The translations under genes and the position numbers were made by a program. A DNA stretch of 64,000 nt from Planctomycetota bacterium. GTDB taxonomy: Bacteria; Planctomycetota; Planctomycetia; Pirellulales; PLA5. How positions within the stretch are numbered: the stretch's first letter is position 1; every line of letters starts with the position of its first letter. Shown one piece after another: positions 27,128 to 34,349 of the stretch. Under the pieces are notes generated by a model that saw nothing but the letters and a program-made list of their open reading frames with translations, did no database searches and had not been told where the DNA came from. The stretch spans positions 29,626 to 93,625 of the forward strand of contig QEVJ01000011.1 in the NCBI GenBank assembly GCA_003576845.1. The letters are read 5' to 3'.

Positions 27128-27769
27128 ATGAACTGCGACCAGGTATTCGATATTCTCACCCGCGGGCCGTTTCCTTCCGGCGCCGCGAGCGACGCGGCCG
27201 TGCAGCGGCATTTGAGCGGATGCGCCGAGTGCCGGCAGTTGGCCGAGGCGCTGCGGCCGGCGCTCGACTTGATTCACGAAGCGGTGCCGCCGGAAGAAAG
27301 CTGGGGCTTGCCGGGCTATTGGGAGGACGTGCCGCCGGGCGAGCGACCGCGCGAGCAGCCGGTGACGGTGAAGCAGCGGCCGCAGTTGGCCGTGCGACGG
27401 GTACGGTTGCCAAATGAAGCCCGAACGCGGCGGTCGGCGGCGAACGAACGCTGGCGGCTCGCGGCGATCGCGGCCGTGGCCGGAGCGCTTGCGGCGGTCG
27501 CGGTATTGGGGATCGAACGGATCAGCGGCGAGCGAGCGACGGGCGCCGGACCGGCGACCGCCGTGCTGACGCCCATCGCCTGGCCGCCGGAGAAGTGCGA
27601 GCATGAAACCGTGGCCGTGGCGACGACCGCCGGGCAATTGGCTGCCGAGTTGCGGTCGTGTCGCAATTGTCACGACGAGACGCCCACGCCTCATTGGAAC
27701 AAGCGGCCCGCAACCGTCGATGTGGCCGCCACATGTCTCGTGTGTCACGAGTTCGTCGCACGCGAGTGA
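27128..27769 (+). CDS. Anti-sigma factor with zinc finger and two CxxCH motifs
   Basis: The 213-aa product begins with a zinc-binding anti-sigma domain: Cys3, then HLSGCAEC giving the H28-x3-C32-x2-C35 signature. A single membrane helix is at about 114-135 (LAAIAAVAGALAAVAVLGI). The part outside the cytoplasm carries CRNCH at 178-182 and CLVCH at 203-207, the form used for covalent c-type haem. It follows the ECF sigma gene and presumably holds that sigma at the membrane. Haem binding is inference; the motifs could also bind metal or form disulphides. No Shine-Dalgarno is present, as the heptamer array occupies that space. Confidence 0.78.
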   Translation: MNCDQVFDILTRGPFPSGAASDAAVQRHLSGCAECRQLAEALRPALDLIHEAVPPEESWGLPGYWEDVPPGERPREQPVTVKQRPQLAVRRVRLPNEARTRRSAANERWRLAAIAAVAGALAAVAVLGIERISGERATGAGPATAVLTPIAWPPEKCEHETVAVATTAGQLAAELRSCRNCHDETPTPHWNKRPATVDVAATCLVCHEFVARE

Positions 27770-27795
27770 ACGGCACATCGCATCCACAAAAAACT

Positions 27796-27833
27796 GCCCC
27801 GGGGACATCGCTTCAATGCGACGTGCCCGGGGC
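27796..27833 (-). terminator. Rho-independent terminator of the M56/BlaI unit
   Basis: GCCCCGGG (27796-27803) pairs with CCCGGGGC (27826-27833). On the minus strand the stem is followed by AGTTTTTTG, a good T-run, so it ends the gene that stops at 27866. Confidence 0.8.
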
Positions 27834-27865
27834 GTGTCGTTCAGTGACGAGTGGACGATCGAGCG

Positions 27866-30544
27866 TTATTTCGCCCGCTGCTCGATCAGTTCGCGCGTCT
27901 TGGTGAGCTCGGCTTCTTTGGCGGCGAGTTCGTCGCGAAGCTTTTCGACTTCCGCCTTGAGCTTGGCCATCTGAGCCTGAAGCTCGGCCTGGACGAGAGC
28001 AAGTTCCGCGGCGCGGCGTTCCGCGAGCTCCGCGAGCTTGGCTTGTTCGGCAGCGCGGGCGGCTTCGAGCTGTTTGAGTGCCGCCTGCCTCGCCGCCTCT
28101 TCTGCTTGGGCACGCTCGGTTCGCTCGGCGAGCGCCCTTGCGACCGCTTCGAGCTTGAGTCGCAGCGCGTCGCCGGCCTCATGCTGCGCAGCGAGTGCGC
28201 GGCGCAGCTCGGCGGACTCGCGCTGCGCTTCCTCGCGACGTTCGGCGTCGGGACGGCGGTCGCCGTCGGGACGATCAAGGCGATCGGGACGATCCGGTCG
28301 GTCAGGGCGCGGACGTTCGCCTTCGCGCGGAGGTCCATCCGGCCGATCGGGGCGATCGGGACGCGGTCGATCGCCGACTCGCGGCGGGCCGTCGGGCCGG
28401 TCTGGGCGATCGGGGCGGCCCGGTCGGTCCGGGCGCTCGCGCGGCGGCGGATCGCGGAAGCCGGGCCCGGGCCGGTCGCCTTCCGGACGATCGCGCAAGG
28501 TCCGCATCAGTTCTTCGTGCTCGCGGCTCAGACGCTCCGCGAGGTCGGGCATCCCGGCTGCGCGAAGATGCTCGATCGCCGCTCGGAGATGTCGGGCTCG
28601 CTCGACTTGCTCGGGACGAGGACGCCGCGGTTCGCCGCCTTCACGATCGGGACGGTCGCCGCGCGGCCGGTCGCCTTCCGGTCGCTCGCGATCCGGACGC
28701 TCACGGTCGGAACGTTCGCGATCCGGTCTCTCGCGATCCGGTCTCTCGCGATCCGGTCTCTCGCGATCGGGTCGATCACGATCGGGTCGATCGCGGCCCG
28801 GACGATCGCCTTCGCGGCGCTCGCCTTCGCCCCGCAGCTCGCGGAGGCGATTCGCGAGACGCTCGGCCTGCTGGCTGAGTTCGCGCGATTCGTCGGGATT
28901 GCGGTCGCCCAGCTCGCGGAGCCGGTTGCGAATGCGCTCGACGCGGGCTTCGATTTCGCGGGCTTCGCGCCGGCGAGCTTCCGCGCGCTCGTCGCCTTCG
29001 CGTTCGCCTTCGGGACGGTCGCGGCGCGGCGGCGCGTCGATGCGGCGCTCGCCTTCGCGCGGGCGGTCGCCTTCGCGTTCGCCCTCACCTTCGCGGCGGG
29101 GTCCCTCGCGCTCTTCTTCATCGTCTTGTTGGACGACGGCGACGGTTGTCGCGCCCGCGGCAAGTTCCGCGGCGGGCGTGTCGGCCGCGGCCGAACCGCC
29201 GGCGAACATGGCCAGGGCGACGCCGCACAGCGACTGTCGCCAGGTAGCGGCAAAGGTTTTCATTTCGGATTCTCCTGGGGTCGAGGAAAGGTGGGATCGT
29301 TGCGCGTAACAGACCGACAGCAAAACGGCGACCGCCGCCGCGCCGCAGGCCGCGCGGGCGACGGCAAGTTTGCCGTTCGATACGGGACGCCAAGGCCGTT
29401 CGCATTCCGAAAGCAGCCGTTCGACGCGGCGCCCAAGCGACGAGCGGAACTCGCCGTCCGCGCCGTACGCGGCAACCGCGCGGCGGCGGGCGAGTCGCTT
29501 GCCCAGCACCACGAGCGCCGACGCAAGATGTTCCGCGCCGCCGGGAACCGCGCGGCTGGCTTCGTCGGCGACCAATTCGCTCGCCTCGATCAAGCGGCGG
29601 CGAACGAACCACGCAGCGGGATGCCACCACAGCGCCGCGACCAGCACGTCCGCGAGCGTTCGCCACAGCGGATCGCCCGCCGCCAGATGCGCGAGCTCGT
29701 GCGCAAGCATCGCGCGGCGCTCATCCGCGGTGAAACGTCGCGAGAAATCGGCGGGCAAACCGATCGTCGGCCGCACGACGCCGAAGGCGAGCGGCGACGT
29801 TCCCGACGGAAGACCGACGAGACGGACCGGGCGGCGATAACGGAATAAGGCCGCAAGCTGGCGCACGCCGCTTGCGGTTGCGGCGTCTGCATCCGCGTAT
29901 TCCGGCAACTGGCGGACCAGGGCGCTCATCCCGCGGCAAGCCAGCAGCGCGCGAACGAACAGCAGCATCGTTCCGGCCAACCAGACCATGCCGAACGCCG
30001 CAACGGCGCGCGCTGCGACGTCGTTTTCGTCGGCGCGGCTCGGATCGGCGCCGGATGCAATCGGCGGCACGGCGACTGCCTGTCCGACGTGCGGCAGCGT
30101 CTCGGCGGGCCGTATCGCCGCAGCCCAACTCGCGGAAAACTCGGCGAACGAGCCATCGTCGGATTCATTCAGGCGGGCCAGCCGGTCGTCGCCGAATGGG
30201 AGCGTCGCATCGGCGAGCGGCGCGATGGTCGCCGCCAATTCGTCGTCGTGCTTCGCAGAATCGCGATGCGAATGTGCCACGGTTTCGGTCGGCGGTTCCG
30301 CACCTGCTTGAACGGCCGCTTGAAATGCCGCAAGCGACGCCTGGCCGATGCCGCTCAGTTCGAGCGCGCAGAATCCGAGCGTGGCGACGATGGCGACTTG
30401 CCAGACGGTGCGGCGGACGAGCGACGACGCGAACGTGTGCGAAACGGCGAGCGCGGCAATCGCAACGGCGAACGCCGCGGCCGCGATGCCGAAAACGGCG
30501 CTGGATCCCGCGGCCGAAAGGTCGAACCACAGGTTGTCGCTCAT
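27866..30544 (-). CDS. BlaR1-type M56 peptidase fused in frame to an RPDRE-repeat protein
   Basis: The frame is open for 892 codons. Residues 1-425 form an M56 (BlaR1/MecR1-like) membrane peptidase: helices near 15-35, 47-65, 183-202 and 403-420, zinc motif HELAH at 282-286 and ELVADE near 323-328. These proteins sense a signal and cleave a BlaI-type repressor. Residue 428 is a Met with AGGAG 9-13 bases before it and its own signal peptide (TWRQSLCGVALAMFAGGSAAA). The second half has coiled coils, long RPDRE/RPDRP repeats (about 575-620 and 690-770) and a C-terminal coiled coil. No stop separates the halves, so this may be one fusion or two overlapping translation products. The blaI gene lies just upstream; the start ATG 30544 has GAGGTG before it. 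Confidence 0.75.
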   Translation of the reverse strand: MSDNLWFDLSAAGSSAVFGIAAAAFAVAIAALAVSHTFASSLVRRTVWQVAIVATLGFCALELSGIGQASLAAFQAAVQAGAEPPTETVAHSHRDSAKHDDELAATIAPLADATLPFGDDRLARLNESDDGSFAEFSASWAAAIRPAETLPHVGQAVAVPPIASGADPSRADENDVAARAVAAFGMVWLAGTMLLFVRALLACRGMSALVRQLPEYADADAATASGVRQLAALFRYRRPVRLVGLPSGTSPLAFGVVRPTIGLPADFSRRFTADERRAMLAHELAHLAAGDPLWRTLADVLVAALWWHPAAWFVRRRLIEASELVADEASRAVPGGAEHLASALVVLGKRLARRRAVAAYGADGEFRSSLGRRVERLLSECERPWRPVSNGKLAVARAACGAAAVAVLLSVCYAQRSHLSSTPGESEMKTFAATWRQSLCGVALAMFAGGSAAADTPAAELAAGATTVAVVQQDDEEEREGPRREGEGEREGDRPREGERRIDAPPRRDRPEGEREGDERAEARRREAREIEARVERIRNRLRELGDRNPDESRELSQQAERLANRLRELRGEGERREGDRPGRDRPDRDRPDRERPDRERPDRERPDRERSDRERPDRERPEGDRPRGDRPDREGGEPRRPRPEQVERARHLRAAIEHLRAAGMPDLAERLSREHEELMRTLRDRPEGDRPGPGFRDPPPRERPDRPGRPDRPDRPDGPPRVGDRPRPDRPDRPDGPPREGERPRPDRPDRPDRLDRPDGDRRPDAERREEAQRESAELRRALAAQHEAGDALRLKLEAVARALAERTERAQAEEAARQAALKQLEAARAAEQAKLAELAERRAAELALVQAELQAQMAKLKAEVEKLRDELAAKEAELTKTRELIEQRAK
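28681..28795 (-). repeat. 15-bp tandem repeats encoding RPDRE units
   Basis: Tandem 15-base units (GGTCTCTCGCGATCC on the plus strand) encode the repeated five residues Arg-Pro-Asp-Arg-Glu. Three units are identical; the outer ones have drifted. Confidence 0.85.
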
Positions 30545-30627
30545 GCCGCACCTCGGTACACGTTCGCGATCGAGTTGTCCGTCGATGGAGGGCTGCTTGG
30601 CTTGCGATCCGCTTGCGGCCGGCTCGG

Positions 30628-31044
30628 TCAGGACGCGCCGCGCTTGCGGCTCCGCTTGTGGCGGCGAATCGTCTGCTCGATCTGGTCGAGCTCCGCGGGG
30701 CTGATTTCGCGGGCTTCCAGTAGGTGACTTACCGTGCTCGCCAGGTTGCCGTCGAATAACCGATCGACCAGGTCGTCGGTCATGCCGCGGGTGACTTCCT
30801 GCTCGGTCGCGAGCGGGCGGAACACGAACCGCCGACCCTGGCCTTCACCGGAGGGTTCGCTGTGCGCGACGAGTCCGCGGTCTTCCATTTTGCGGAGCAT
30901 CGTGGCGACCGTGGTGTAGGCGAGCCGCAGCGGCGAAAGTTGCTCGTGCACGTCGGCAACGGTCGCCGCGCCGAGCCGCCAGAGCACTTTCATGATCGCC
31001 AGTTGCAGGTCGCCCAGGCGATAGATGCGGTCGTCGGAGGACAT
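30628..31044 (-). CDS. BlaI/MecI-family transcriptional repressor
   Basis: The 138-aa product has the BlaI winged helix: YRLGDLQLAIMKVLWRLGAATVADVHEQL (residues 8-37), then LAYTTVATMLRKMEDRGLVAHSE with the recognition helix and wing, and a C-terminal dimer helix (LVDRLFDGNLASTVSHLLEAREIS). BlaI proteins repress their own operon until cut by the partner M56 peptidase, encoded 83 bases downstream. A palindrome 71 bases before the start fits a BlaI operator. The start ATG 31044 is preceded by a heptamer array and has no Shine-Dalgarno. Confidence 0.93.
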   Translation of the reverse strand: MSSDDRIYRLGDLQLAIMKVLWRLGAATVADVHEQLSPLRLAYTTVATMLRKMEDRGLVAHSEPSGEGQGRRFVFRPLATEQEVTRGMTDDLVDRLFDGNLASTVSHLLEAREISPAELDQIEQTIRRHKRSRKRGAS

Positions 31045-31046
31045 TT

Positions 31047-31081
31047 GTCGGGGGTCGGGATTCAGATTTCGGGATTCGGGG
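31047..31081 (-). repeat. Heptamer tandem array before blaI
   Basis: Five units in 7-base register (GTCGGGG, GTCGGGA and TTCGGGA types on the plus strand) end 2 bases before the blaI ATG. The coding strand reads C-rich. Confidence 0.9.
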
Positions 31082-31114
31082 AAGACTGCTCGCGGATGCC
31101 GATTACCTGGGTAA

Positions 31115-31130
31115 TACTACCACGGTAGTT
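31115..31130. promoter_or_regulatory. Probable BlaI operator
   Basis: ACTACC (31116-31121) and GGTAGT (31124-31129) form a palindrome within TACTAC-N4-GTAGTT. The known MecI/BlaI operators have the TACTAC...GTAGTA form, and the site lies upstream of the blaI start. Confidence 0.65.
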
Positions 31131-31169
31131 TTTTCGCGTCAAGCAGGTTTCCCAATCGCCGCCGGGCAT

Positions 31170-31991
31170 TCAATCTTGGCGGCCGACGTTGGCGTAGAGC
31201 CGCGCCAGACGGTGGGCGTGCTCGTCGTAGGCGGATTCGAAGAGTTCCCGGCCGCGTTCGGCGCCGACCGTTGCGGCGGCAGTGAGCACCTTCGGCGGTT
31301 GGCCGGCGCGTACGAGCCGCGCGGCGACCTCGGCTTTGATCGCATTGACGACGACGCACCCGCCGACCGTCGAACCCGGGGCGACCGGCGTGTCGAGCCC
31401 GTCGATCGCGACCATCGCGTCGCCGACCGGCGCGCCCGTATCGAGCACGAGATCGGCCACGTCGGTCAACTTCTTGCCGCCGGGATGCTTCGTCGCGCTT
31501 GCGAGGCAATGCGCGAGGCTCACCAATGCCACAACGCGGATACCGCGGGCCTGAAACTGCTCGGCCATCTCGATCGGCACCGTGTTGCAGCCGCTCGACG
31601 AAATGATAAGGGACGAATCGTCCCGCGACAGGTCGAAGTTCCGCAGGATGCGTTCGGCGAGTCCCGAAACCGTTTCGAGAAACATCGCCTGCCGCTGCCC
31701 GTTCGCGCCGACGACCTGGTTGTGGAACGTGAGCGAAAGCTCGACGATCGGGTGAAACCCGGGGAAGGAACCGTACCGCGGCCACATCTCCTCGACCATG
31801 ATCCGGCTGTGCCCAGCGGCGAAGAGGTGGACCATGCGTCCGGCGAGAATCGACGCGGCGAACCAATCGGCCGCCTGGGCGATCTCGCGCGCTTGCGTCG
31901 AGGCGCGATCGAGCAGCTCGCGGCAACGGGCGATGTACTCCGCGCTCGGGGAAGAATGAGACGAGTCGGACGGCATGGCGGCAGGAGACAT
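31170..31991 (-). CDS. SIS-domain sugar-phosphate protein
   Basis: The 273-aa product is a SIS (sugar isomerase) domain protein of the UPF0309 type. Motifs include GRMVHLFAAGHSRIMVEEMWPRYG (phosphosugar-binding loop), DSSLIISSSGCNTVPIEMAEQFQARGIRVVALVS and the late GAPVGDAMV region. These bind phosphosugars and often act as isomerases or regulators. I start at ATG 31991, which has GGAG 5 bases upstream; the 19 codons before it are unlike the family. No kinase or transporter gene is adjacent. Confidence 0.78.
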   Translation of the reverse strand: MSPAAMPSDSSHSSPSAEYIARCRELLDRASTQAREIAQAADWFAASILAGRMVHLFAAGHSRIMVEEMWPRYGSFPGFHPIVELSLTFHNQVVGANGQRQAMFLETVSGLAERILRNFDLSRDDSSLIISSSGCNTVPIEMAEQFQARGIRVVALVSLAHCLASATKHPGGKKLTDVADLVLDTGAPVGDAMVAIDGLDTPVAPGSTVGGCVVVNAIKAEVAARLVRAGQPPKVLTAAATVGAERGRELFESAYDEHAHRLARLYANVGRQD

Positions 31992-32099
31992 CGTTACTCC
32001 GGGAAATGCACCACCGTGGCGAGGCGGCCGCGAATTCGTCAAGCACATACTGGCGGCGGTAGTCCTTGAACAACGCGCTGCAAGAGGTTGACCGCCACC

Positions 32100-32243
32100 C
32101 TAACATAGCCACCACATCGCCACACCGATCAGCAAGCCAATCAGAAATGAAATGAGCGAGAAGATGGCAAGGGTTTCCCCCATCCTGTAGAAGCCGCCGG
32201 TAGGCTGCTCGTTGTCGTTCGCCTTGTTCTCGTTCTCGGCCAT
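32100..32243 (-). CDS. Small single-helix membrane protein (47 aa)
   Basis: A 47-aa frame. Residues 1-22 are polar and Asn/Glu-rich (MAENENKANDNEQPTGGFYR), and residues 23-46 form one membrane helix ending in WWLC. It is intact and lies between the SIS gene and the sulfatase gene on the same strand. No strong Shine-Dalgarno is seen. Function unknown; the composition is hard to obtain by chance in GC-rich spacer DNA. Confidence 0.5.
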   Translation of the reverse strand: MAENENKANDNEQPTGGFYRMGETLAIFSLISFLIGLLIGVAMWWLC

Positions 32244-32291
32244 GCGTGCATCGTCTAGCGCAGCGGGGCAGATGATTCGGTTATCGCAATC

Positions 32292-33737
32292 TCAACTCGC
32301 CGAGGGTTCTAGAGGCGGGCGTGCGCGCGGGCGTTGCGGCCGTCCTCGACGCGGTCGACCGTCTCCGCGCGGCCGTTCCTCGGCGTTGACGGCGGGAAAT
32401 GCCTTCGCCAACTCCGCCTTGATCGCCGCGTGTTTCGGATCGCTTGCAACGTTCGTCCATTCGTGCGGGTCGGCCGCGTGATCGTAAAGCTCCTCGTCGC
32501 CGTTCGCATAGCGAATATACCGCCACCGTTCGCTACGGACGCTGTGGTTGTCCTTGTGGAACGTCGTGAGCGCCGGGCGGTCCCATTTCGCGATCGGATC
32601 GGCAAGCAGCGGCTTGATGCTCGTCCCTTCGACGTGCGGCGGAATCGCGATGCCGGTGAGATCGCACAGCGTCGGATAGATCGACATGAAATCGACGGGC
32701 CGCGAGCAGGCCCCGTCCGGTTTCGTCACGCCGGGCACGACCCACACGAGCGGCGCGCGGGCTGCCTCTTCCCACAGGGCGAATTTGCGCCAGTGCTCTT
32801 TCTCGCCCAAGTGCCAGCCGTGGTCGCCCCAGAGGACGACGATCGTGTTGTCGCGGTGCGGCGATTTGTCGAGACCATCGAGCAAGCGGCCGACCATCGC
32901 GTCGGCGAAGGCGATCGTCGCCAGATACGCCTGCACGGCTTCCTTCCAGCGGCCCGAAGCGACGATCGCGGCATGGTCGCCGCGGGGATTCGCCATCCGC
33001 ACGCCCGCGGGCGGAACGTCGGCCAGATCGTCGTCGCGATGCGGCGGCAGCTCGATCTTATCGAGCGGAAACATGTCGAAATACTTCTTCGGCACGTTCC
33101 AGGGCATATGCGGTTTCGTCAACCCGACGGCGAGAAAGAACGGCTTGTCGTGCGCCGCGGCGAGCTTCGCGAGGGCGTAATCGACGGCACGATAGTCGGG
33201 CATCGCGCCGTCACCCGAGGCGAGCGGCGCGAACTTAATCCCGCCGACGCCGTCGTTTTTGGCCGACGGATCGCGCCGCAACCCGCCGCCGCGCGGGACA
33301 TGATATTCGGTCCATTCGCCGTCGCGGTGGGCGCTGCCGTGATAGATCTTGCCCGTGCCGAAAACGTCGTACCCGGCATTGAGAAACTGCGTGGTGAGCG
33401 TTTTCTCCTTCGCGATGACCGGTTGCCAGACCTGCCCGTTGTCGTAGACGCCGGTGGTGCTCGGCCGCAGACCCGACATGAGCGCGGCCCGCGACGGGTT
33501 GCAGACCGGCGCGGCGCACTGGGCGTTTGCGAACGTCACGCCGCGGGCAGCGAGCCGGTCGATATTCGGCGTCCGTGTTTGCGGATTGCGGCCGAGATGC
33601 CCGACCCAGTGATTCAGGTCGTCGATGGCGATGAACAGAACGTTCGGCTTGCGGGCCGCCGGTTCGTCGGCGAGCGCGGCGGTCGATAGAAGGAGAACGG
33701 CGAATGCGAGCCACGGCCGAAGCGTCGCGATGGGCAT
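32292..33737 (-). CDS. Secreted sulfatase, iduronate-2-sulfatase-like
   Basis: The 481-aa product has a signal peptide (TLRPWLAFAVLLLSTAALA) and the type I sulfatase fold. Metal-binding Asp39-Asp40 are in FIAIDDLNHWVG. The formylglycine site is C79-N-P-S-R83. GTGKIYHGS, TKPHMPW and LWGDHGWHLGEKEHW follow, giving the conserved Lys/His and second metal Asp-His. Sulfatases of this kind remove sulfate esters from polysaccharides and are abundant in Planctomycetes. The C-terminus is Arg/Pro-rich. The start codon lies inside the ppa frame: GGAG 7-10 bases upstream, with a 503-base same-strand overlap. Confidence 0.9.
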   Translation of the reverse strand: MPIATLRPWLAFAVLLLSTAALADEPAARKPNVLFIAIDDLNHWVGHLGRNPQTRTPNIDRLAARGVTFANAQCAAPVCNPSRAALMSGLRPSTTGVYDNGQVWQPVIAKEKTLTTQFLNAGYDVFGTGKIYHGSAHRDGEWTEYHVPRGGGLRRDPSAKNDGVGGIKFAPLASGDGAMPDYRAVDYALAKLAAAHDKPFFLAVGLTKPHMPWNVPKKYFDMFPLDKIELPPHRDDDLADVPPAGVRMANPRGDHAAIVASGRWKEAVQAYLATIAFADAMVGRLLDGLDKSPHRDNTIVVLWGDHGWHLGEKEHWRKFALWEEAARAPLVWVVPGVTKPDGACSRPVDFMSIYPTLCDLTGIAIPPHVEGTSIKPLLADPIAKWDRPALTTFHKDNHSVRSERWRYIRYANGDEELYDHAADPHEWTNVASDPKHAAIKAELAKAFPAVNAEERPRGDGRPRRGRPQRPRARPPLEPSAS

Positions 33738-34287
33738 GGGCGTGCTCCTGCGAAGTTCGTCGGAAGGCGTCGCTGTAGCGGACGAGCGCGTCTTCGATGA
33801 CTTCGTGCGTGCTTGCGGCCGGTTGAAAATCTTCGACGGCAACCGCCTTGCCTTCGAGCGTCTTGTAGTCCTGAAAGAACCGCTGGAGCATGTTCAAGCG
33901 GTGGTGCGGCAATTCCGTCGCTTCGGTGAAGCCGTTGTACTCCGGATCGTCGAGCGCGACCGCCAGTATCTTGTGATCGCGCTTGCCGCTGTCGATCATC
34001 GTCATCAGGCCGATCGCCCGGGCGCTGACCAGCGTAAGCGGCGCGACCGGTTCCTGGCACAACACGAGCACGTCGAGCGGATCATCGTCCTCGGCGAGCG
34101 TTTGCGGAATAAAGCCGTAGTTCGCCGGATAGTAGACGGCCGAATACAGGATGCGGTCGAGCTTCAGCAGGCCGGTCTTCTTGTCGAGCTCGTATTTGAC
34201 GCTCGAACCCATCGGAATCTCGATCACGGCGGTGAACTCGATGGGAAGGCGTTCACCGGGAGTTACGTCGTGCCAGGCGTGAGTCAT
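33235..34287 (-). CDS. ppa: Inorganic pyrophosphatase with lost stop codon
   Basis: Soluble family I pyrophosphatase hydrolyses PPi made by biosynthetic reactions. Residues 1-178 match the family: VIEIPMGSSVKYELDKKTG, YPANYGFIPQTLAEDDDPLDVLV with the metal-binding Asp cluster, and DHKILAVALDDPEY. Family members end near 175-185 aa. Here no stop appears and the frame runs on to 350 aa through the sulfatase gene in another frame, giving an Arg-rich tail without family features. A lost stop codon, a real long overlap or an assembly error are all possible. The start ATG 34287 follows a heptamer array and lacks a Shine-Dalgarno. Confidence 0.88.
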   Translation of the reverse strand: MTHAWHDVTPGERLPIEFTAVIEIPMGSSVKYELDKKTGLLKLDRILYSAVYYPANYGFIPQTLAEDDDPLDVLVLCQEPVAPLTLVSARAIGLMTMIDSGKRDHKILAVALDDPEYNGFTEATELPHHRLNMLQRFFQDYKTLEGKAVAVEDFQPAASTHEVIEDALVRYSDAFRRTSQEHAHAHRDASAVARIRRSPSIDRRARRRTGGPQAERSVHRHRRPESLGRASRPQSANTDAEYRPARCPRRDVRKRPVRRAGLQPVAGRAHVGSAAEHHRRLRQRAGLATGHREGENAHHAVSQCRVRRFRHGQDLSRQRPPRRRMDRISCPARRRVAARSVGQKRRRRRD

Positions 34288-34290
34288 GGA

Positions 34291-34325
34291 GCAGAGGTCG
34301 GGGGTCGGGATTCAGGGGTCGGGAA
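34291..34325 (-). repeat. Heptamer tandem array before ppa
   Basis: Five units in 7-base register (TCGGGGG, TCGGGAT types on the plus strand) end 3 bases before the ppa ATG. On the coding strand it closely matches the array before gltX, including the final CTGCTCC or CTCTGCTCC before ATG. Confidence 0.9.
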
Positions 34326-34349
34326 ATGCTCTGCGAGCATTTTGCTGCG

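Noticed and set aside
28681..28795. CRISPR array
   Set aside because: 15-bp in-frame tandem units within a coding region; no spacers.
27851..29848. 665-codon plus-strand frame with LAIRS repeats
   Set aside because: It is the complement of the RPDRE repeat tract, kept open by the absence of stops in the 15-bp units.
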